Positions 59,487 to 64,000 of a stretch of DNA of 64,000 nucleotides are shown piece by piece. Position 1 is the stretch's first letter. Each line of letters opens with the position of its first letter. The notes below the pieces were generated by a model, which saw only the letters and a list, made by a program, of their open reading frames with translations, did no database searches and had not been told where the DNA came from. Location: assembly GCF_030150205.1 (NCBI RefSeq), contig NZ_JASLGT010000014.1, positions 30,712-94,711 of the forward strand. Direction: 5' to 3'. Source of the DNA: Niabella sp. GTDB lineage: Bacteria; Bacteroidota; Bacteroidia; Chitinophagales; Chitinophagaceae. A program made the position numbers and the translations under genes.

Positions 59487-62002
59487 ACTGTACGTCCCAT
59501 ACAGGGATCGCTGATCCCCTCTTTTTTTGTTTCTACCCTGCCCGCATACCGCTTTTCAAAGCTGTTGTTGCCCTTGATCTTTATACTGAAATCATACCAG
59601 CCACCGCTTTTTGCAAGATTTAATACCAGGTTCTGACTGCCGTTGACGGCCTTGCTGACCGTATTATTTTTATAAGCATTGTCAACGATATCAACGGTTA
59701 CCGGTACGGAGCTGCTGAACAGCAATAACACATTCCCCGTAGGCTGATCCCGGTTCATCTCATAGGTACAAAGCACCTTTAAGGGCGGATCCTGCTGGTT
59801 GCCCCGGAACTCGCGGTAAAACCCGTTTGGTCCGTGCAGCCGCAGATGATAATTCCCCTGCGCAAAGGCTTTTACCGGCCACTCATAACTTAGGGTATCT
59901 CCCTTTTTTACGGCAAAGGACCAGTTCCGGCAAAGGTCCGCCTTCCCGGTTTCATCTGTAAATGCCACAGGAGCATAGGCCGTAAACGGAGCGCCCTGTG
60001 CTTTTTGACCAAACACGGAGGTGCCTGCTTTTAATGATACAACCAGGGCCGCTTTGTCTTCAGAAAGGTTTCCATCCACGTACCATTCGTAAGGGATCGC
60101 GGGAGAAGGACGGGTTCCCTGCTCCTGCCGGGGCATGAATGGCAGTTCCCGGCCGCCTTTTTCCGCCTGCTTCAGGTCGCTGGCCGATAAAAGATGAAAG
60201 CCTCCCGGGTCTTTTTGAAACTGTGCATTATAAATGGTTTCTACAAATGCATCCCGTTTCAGGAACGGCAGTTGCCGTACCGGCTCGCCATTAAAGGGAC
60301 TGAATGCAGACGTAAGATCGCCGCTAATCGTTCTCCGCCATTCACTGATATTATCGAGATGAATCTTCTTATTGTATTTCTGGTTGATAAAGGTTTCGAG
60401 GAATTGCAGTGTAGACGTATGATCAAACAACTGCGAGCATACCTTGCCTCCCCTGCTCCAGGGTGATGCGATGACCATCGGTACCCGGAATCCCAATCCA
60501 ACCGGGGCCTCACGGGCCTGCTTTTCGGGAATGCCTTGTTTCAATTCATATTCGAGCCGTACATGCTCTACCTCTGTATCGATGCCCTCGCTGCATTTTC
60601 CAGTACCGGGCTTCTTATTATCTGCAATGGAAAAAGGCGGCACATGATCATAATAACCATCATTTTCATCATAGGTAAGGATAAAAATGGTCTTTTTCCA
60701 AACCTCCGGGTTCCTGGTAAGGATATCCAGGATCTCCGAAACATACCAGGCACCATACCAGGGTGCGCTGGGATGATCCGAAAAATTCTGCGGGCCTGCC
60801 AGCCAGGACACAGTAGGCAAACGCCCCTCATCCACATCTTTACGGAACTGGTGGAGAATATCCCCCGAAGGAACCGTTACCATCCGGTCTTTGCCATCTT
60901 CGCTGTATTTGAGTTCGGAAACCGAACGGTAGCGTGCATCTTTTTTATTGTTGACAAACGCACTGTAAAAAAGCTCCTTCTGTTTATCGGTCAGCTTCTC
61001 AAAATTGGTCCGGCTCCAGCGTTCCAGTTCGGCCCGCGCATTATCCAATGCCGCCTGCTTTTTGCTGAGTGCCGCTTTTATTTTCTTTGAAGCCTCTTCG
61101 CTGGAAGGACTTTCCTCCTGCAGTTGATTGATCTCTCCCGGCAGTGTTTCTACCAGTTGTTTTAATCCTTCAACATACCGGGGCGTATATTTTACGTTAT
61201 AGGCTTTAAAAAACTCCAGCAGGTTACAACCGAAGTTCGACAGCCATGCCCGTTCCTCGCCTTTGTATCCGCCGCCACAGGAAATATCATTCTGGTAAAA
61301 CTTCCAGTTGATATTATTTTCTGTCAACAGTTCCGGAAACGTTTTCCAGGTCATTTTAGCATGTGCAAAATTATCATTACGGATATTGTCGCGGGGATAC
61401 CCGTCATCCGTATCCCGGATCTTTCCGGTCCAGAAAAAAGAGCGGTTAGGCGTTGTGCTGGTCATGGCCGAACAAAAATTCTGGTCGCAAACGGTAAAGG
61501 CATCCGCCAGTCCATAATTAAACGGCAGGTCTTCCCGGGTATAGTAGCCCATGGTCAGCGGCATGGCCGCATATTTTTTGCTGCCCGTTTTCTTTGCAGG
61601 CAGCCATTTATCATACTTTCCATTATTAAATGCATCTACCTGGCTGTGGCGTGAATGCGGAAGTGCGCCCAGCCAGGTGGCATTGGTTTCTTTAATATTC
61701 AGCCGGAAGGGAGCATAGGTTTCTCCTTTTTCATTGGTCTGGAACCAAACCGGTTTCTGATCCGGTAAGGTTATGGCCCGGGGGTCATTATATCCCCGTA
61801 CACCCTGTAAAGTACCAAAACAATGGTCAAAAGAACGGTTCTCCTGCATCAGGATCACGATATGTTCGGCGTCTAAAAAGGTACTGCCCGGTTTGGGGTC
61901 AATGGAAAAGGCTTTTAAAAGGCTATCCGGAACGGCGGCTTTAATGCCGGCTGCGCCCGACAGCAGCATCGACTTTTTCAGGAATGCGCGTCTGTTATCC
62001 AT
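59483..62002 (-). CDS. phosphocholine-specific phospholipase C
   Basis: 839 residues, exported: MDNRRAFLKKSMLLSGAAGIKA is a Tat-type signal (RRxFLKK). The catalytic phosphoesterase domain has HIVILMQENRSFDHCFGTLQGVRGYNDP, the HSRHSQVDAFNNGKYDKW block, FSAMTSTTPNRSFFWTG and ILTYDENDGYYDHVPP, with VPMVIASPWSRGG. C-terminal beta-sandwich domains (DUF756-like) follow, with KVLCTYEMNRDQPTGNVLLL. It probably releases phosphocholine from phosphatidylcholine or sphingomyelin. It is convergent to the methyltransferase gene with a 4-bp overlap. Confidence 0.95.
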   Translation of the reverse strand: MDNRRAFLKKSMLLSGAAGIKAAVPDSLLKAFSIDPKPGSTFLDAEHIVILMQENRSFDHCFGTLQGVRGYNDPRAITLPDQKPVWFQTNEKGETYAPFRLNIKETNATWLGALPHSRHSQVDAFNNGKYDKWLPAKKTGSKKYAAMPLTMGYYTREDLPFNYGLADAFTVCDQNFCSAMTSTTPNRSFFWTGKIRDTDDGYPRDNIRNDNFAHAKMTWKTFPELLTENNINWKFYQNDISCGGGYKGEERAWLSNFGCNLLEFFKAYNVKYTPRYVEGLKQLVETLPGEINQLQEESPSSEEASKKIKAALSKKQAALDNARAELERWSRTNFEKLTDKQKELFYSAFVNNKKDARYRSVSELKYSEDGKDRMVTVPSGDILHQFRKDVDEGRLPTVSWLAGPQNFSDHPSAPWYGAWYVSEILDILTRNPEVWKKTIFILTYDENDGYYDHVPPFSIADNKKPGTGKCSEGIDTEVEHVRLEYELKQGIPEKQAREAPVGLGFRVPMVIASPWSRGGKVCSQLFDHTSTLQFLETFINQKYNKKIHLDNISEWRRTISGDLTSAFSPFNGEPVRQLPFLKRDAFVETIYNAQFQKDPGGFHLLSASDLKQAEKGGRELPFMPRQEQGTRPSPAIPYEWYVDGNLSEDKAALVVSLKAGTSVFGQKAQGAPFTAYAPVAFTDETGKADLCRNWSFAVKKGDTLSYEWPVKAFAQGNYHLRLHGPNGFYREFRGNQQDPPLKVLCTYEMNRDQPTGNVLLLFSSSVPVTVDIVDNAYKNNTVSKAVNGSQNLVLNLAKSGGWYDFSIKIKGNNSFEKRYAGRVETKKEGISDPCMGRTV

Positions 62003-62172
62003 TCAATCTTTTTTATAAATGAAGCAATGGTCTTAAAAAGTACCTGCCAAATATAATTTAACGAGCCCCGGAGGGGCGATTAAAACATTGCTGACCGGTT
62101 CTATTCCTATTTTGACGGCAGAAAATTAAGAAAGTTTAAGAGAAAGAAAGAAAAATAAAGTGCCTAGTCAGC

Positions 62173-62540
62173 AGTTTTCAGCTATCAGTTATCAGTTTTC
62201 AGAAGATATAGCCGGGGAGTAGCTACGGCATTAAATGAAATCCCCCATCCCCCTGGTCGTCCCGCCCTCCGAAGCCCGGTTTTGAACCAGGAACCTCAAA
62301 CATGCGCTAAGCATGATCATTGGATAAAAACGGGGTTAATATTGAGCTTTAAATAGTTTTCAGCTATCAGTTATCAGTTTTCAGAAGATATGGCCGGGGA
62401 TGTAGCTACGGCATTAAATGAAATCCCCCGTCCCCCTGGTCGTCCCGCCCTCCGAAGCCCGACTTGGAACCAGGAACCTCAAACATACGCTAAGCATGAT
62501 CATTGGATATAAAACGGGGTTAATATTGAGCTTTAAATAG
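62173..62540. repeat. ~184-bp direct duplication of TATCAG-family element
   Basis: Copy one is 62173-62356, copy two 62357-62540, both running from TTTTCAGCTATCAGTTATCAG through GGCATTAAATGAAATCCCCC, GGTCGTCCCGCCCTCCGAAGCCCG and AAGCATGATCATTGGATA to GAGCTTTAAATAG. They are about 95% identical by eye. The core matches the element at 21.7 kb in the same orientation. The gap between the phospholipase and transposase genes is otherwise empty until 62600. Confidence 0.88.
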
Positions 62541-62602
62541 CTTTCGGCTATCAGCTATCAGATTCTGTGTTAATTACCAAATAGAAGTTTTAATTTTTTT
62601 AA

Positions 62603-62610
62603 TACTTTTG
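62603..62610 (+). promoter_or_regulatory. -7 box (TAnnTTTG) before small RNA candidate
   Basis: TACTTTTG, an exact match to the consensus, lies about 7 bp before a two-hairpin unit. Confidence 0.5.
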
Positions 62611-62615
62611 TGTTT

Positions 62616-62677
62616 TAGGCGGCTTTATGCCAGCCTGTGTAAGAGAGCAATTATTTAATATTGCTCTCTACTTTTTT
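62616..62677 (+). ncRNA. candidate ~60-nt small RNA (hairpin plus terminator)
   Basis: Hairpin one: AGGCGGC (62617-62623), loop TTTAT, GCC (62629-62631) and GCCT (62633-62636) with one bulged A. Hairpin two: AGAGAGCAAT (62642-62651) pairs perfectly with ATTGCTCTCT (62660-62669), then a T-run in the + direction. A -7 box precedes it. This reads toward, and its T-run overlaps, the stop codon of the transposase on the other strand. No known RNA family is recognised. Confidence 0.45.
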
Positions 62678-63719
62678 ATTGCACTTCTGTAGCTGCCGGC
62701 TGATTTTGCTTTTTTAAATAATCGCTGTCATATTTTTCTTGTTTTTTGTAGAGCGTATACATCATTTCCAGAAGTTTTCGCTGCACCGCTACAGCCGCTT
62801 TCATCTTAATACCATGCTTACTCACTAATCTTGCAAAAATGCCTTTAAACCGTTCATCATGTTTAATAGCGGCCAATGCCGGCATATGTAGCGCCTTTCG
62901 CAAGTATTTATTGCCCCTTTTGGATATTTTGGATTTTCCCTTTACCGATGTCCCTGATTGTTTCTCCTTCACATCCAGGCCCGCATAGCTGGTCAATTGT
63001 CTTTTGTTGCGGATCAGATCAAAACCATTCGTCTCAGCCAGTACCGTAGCAGCTGTTAGTAAACCGATCCCTCGGATAGACGCTAAGAGCGCTATATTCG
63101 CTTTTAGCTTTTCGTCTGACTTGATCAACACATTGATATCTGCAACAATCTCTGCTATCTGCTTGTCTAAAAGCGCTATCTGCTTTTTAAACCGGGCTAT
63201 CGTATTTCTCAGTGGATGCATTTCCGCCTGCTCGGCATGGAGCTGGTTTTTAGCCACTGTTCGAGCTTGTATAAGCTGGTCGCGTTCTCTTACTAATTGA
63301 CGTATTTGCCTAAATAATGGATCTGGAGGTGTCCAATTATCTAACTTCCTGCTTAATCCAAACAACGTAATAGCTTCAGACGCTGTTTTATCCGTAACCG
63401 TTTTTACATCCAAGGTCCGGAAATAATTACTGATCTTATTAGGCAGCACGATACTTACTACCTGATCGTTCTGGCAAAGAAAATAAGCCAATTTCTGATG
63501 ATACACTCCTGTAGCTTCCATTACAAAGCAAACATTCACATAATCAACGGTCAATTTCTTCACCCATTTTAATAACAACTCAAACCCTTTCTGATTGTTA
63601 GTGAACGATTTATACGCGTAAACATCTGCGTTTAGATCACCCGTCATCCGCCCCAGCGCTACCACCAACTCGCCCTGGGCTACATCAATACCACAAACCT
63701 CTTTTACAATTTTTTCCAT
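62676..63719 (-). mobile_element. IS110-family transposase (recombinase)
   Basis: 347-residue IS110-type DEDD recombinase. The N-terminal DEDD/RuvC-like domain has VCGIDVAQGELVVALG (Asp), CFVMEATGVYHQKLA (Glu), and SNYFRTLDVKTVTDKTASEAITLF (Asp). A coiled stretch follows (RQLVRERDQLIQARTVAKNQLH). The C-terminal Tnp20 domain has IASIRGIGLLTAATVL-like (ASIRGIGLLTAATVLAE) and KSKISKRGNKYLRKALHMPA, near the catalytic serine. Intact length and all motifs suggest an active element. IS110 has no terminal inverted repeats and, in the IS110 subgroup, a bridge RNA is made from the noncoding end upstream of the gene (63720-64000 here). Confidence 0.92.
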
Positions 63720-64000
63720 ACCAATATTGTTTTAATTCCATAAAATAATAAAGTGAAAAATCTCCCTTCGTTTTGTCTCCTGTCTGGATATCCTGGATAT
63801 ACCACACAACTTGTGTATTCCTTACATTCTGTTCAAACTCGAAGAGATTAAAAGAGTGAGGCGATATCTGATAGACAATATACTATTAATGTTATTTAGC
63901 GTTCAGCCCGCTCTCACTCTCCTCTCACCTTTATTAAACTCAAAACTATTGGTAACTTTGATCTATATCTCAAAGAACTTTTTATAATCAAACATAGGAG
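63720..64000 (-). other. noncoding end upstream of IS110 transposase, possible bridge RNA
   Basis: 281 bp to the window edge. On the minus strand a TAGTTTTG -7-like box (63946-63953, read in reverse) and TATGTTTG near 63990 are plausible promoters. AGAGTGAG/CTCACTCT (63853-63860 with 63913-63920) forms a stem around a ~50-nt loop. A second palindrome, ACACAA/TTGTGT, lies at 63804-63816. No open frame is visible. The IS boundary cannot be located because it may lie beyond the window. Confidence 0.5.

Noticed and set aside
60536..61090. 184-codon open frame on the plus strand
   Set aside because: Antisense to the phospholipase gene.
62270..62340. tRNA-like T-arm (GGTTTTGAACC) in the duplicated element
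   Set aside because: No acceptor, D or anticodon arm can be built around it.

Overview
The window looks like chromosomal DNA of a Bacteroidota member of the Chitinophagaceae (Niabella-like; the genus is a guess from general protein character). The evidence is SusC/TonB-type outer-membrane protein architecture, lipoprotein signals, DUF2851 and DUF2520 proteins, a GxGNVA oxidoreductase beside a KdsC/UbiA/Maf run, -7 boxes of the TAnnTTTG type, few Shine-Dalgarno sites, and a GC content that by eye is a little under 50%. One tRNA gene (His) is present. No rRNA, CRISPR array or prophage was seen. The only mobile element is an IS110-family insertion sequence at the right end.

Layout. 1-5.1 kb: phenylalanine/tyrosine catabolism (4-hydroxyphenylpyruvate dioxygenase cut by the window edge, homogentisate dioxygenase, phenylalanine hydroxylase) with a DinB protein and a structured intergenic element. 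5.4-8.0 kb: EVE protein, an FAD oxidoreductase with no usable canonical start codon, and a DUF72 protein. 8.4-14.1 kb: a three-gene RND efflux operon. 15.2-21.6 kb: an OsmC/Fe-S fusion protein, then a copper/heavy-metal block (P-type ATPase, tandem HMA protein, duplicated His-rich protein) and a CPA2 antiporter. 22-23.3 kb: BI-1 and a HEAT-like protein. 23.6-32.9 kb: a divergent carbohydrate locus (GH35 beta-galactosidase, DUF1080 3-keto-glycoside hydrolase, cytochrome c and a TIM-barrel isomerase leftward; two MFS transporters and two TIM-barrel isomerases rightward). 33-38.7 kb: C-terminal processing protease, tRNA-His, a DUF445-like protein and a TonB-dependent receptor. 39.7-43 kb: WecB and two glycosyltransferases. 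43.7-51.8 kb: housekeeping genes (pyrE, NUDIX, DUF2851, Maf, UbiA, KdsC-like, DUF2520, alpha/beta hydrolase). 52-62 kb: topA, SDR, Crp/Fnr regulator, serC, SufE, methyltransferase and a phospholipase C. 62.7-63.7 kb: IS110 transposase.

Intergenic space is dominated by two dispersed repeat families. One is built around TATCAG/TTTTCAG runs and includes an inverted pair of about 225 bp lying 17.6 kb apart. The other is rich in CGCAA/GCGTTGCG words and includes a 157-bp tandem array. In two places a repeat supplies the last codons and stop of a gene.

The most interesting items are the structured element at 2.5-2.7 kb, the likely bridge-RNA region of the IS110 element, a compact promoter-hairpin-terminator unit next to it, the paired SxHC-type HMA domains in the copper block, the FAD oxidoreductase without a start codon, and the mosaic composition of one transporter gene. 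I did not find a clear new multi-gene defence or conflict system.
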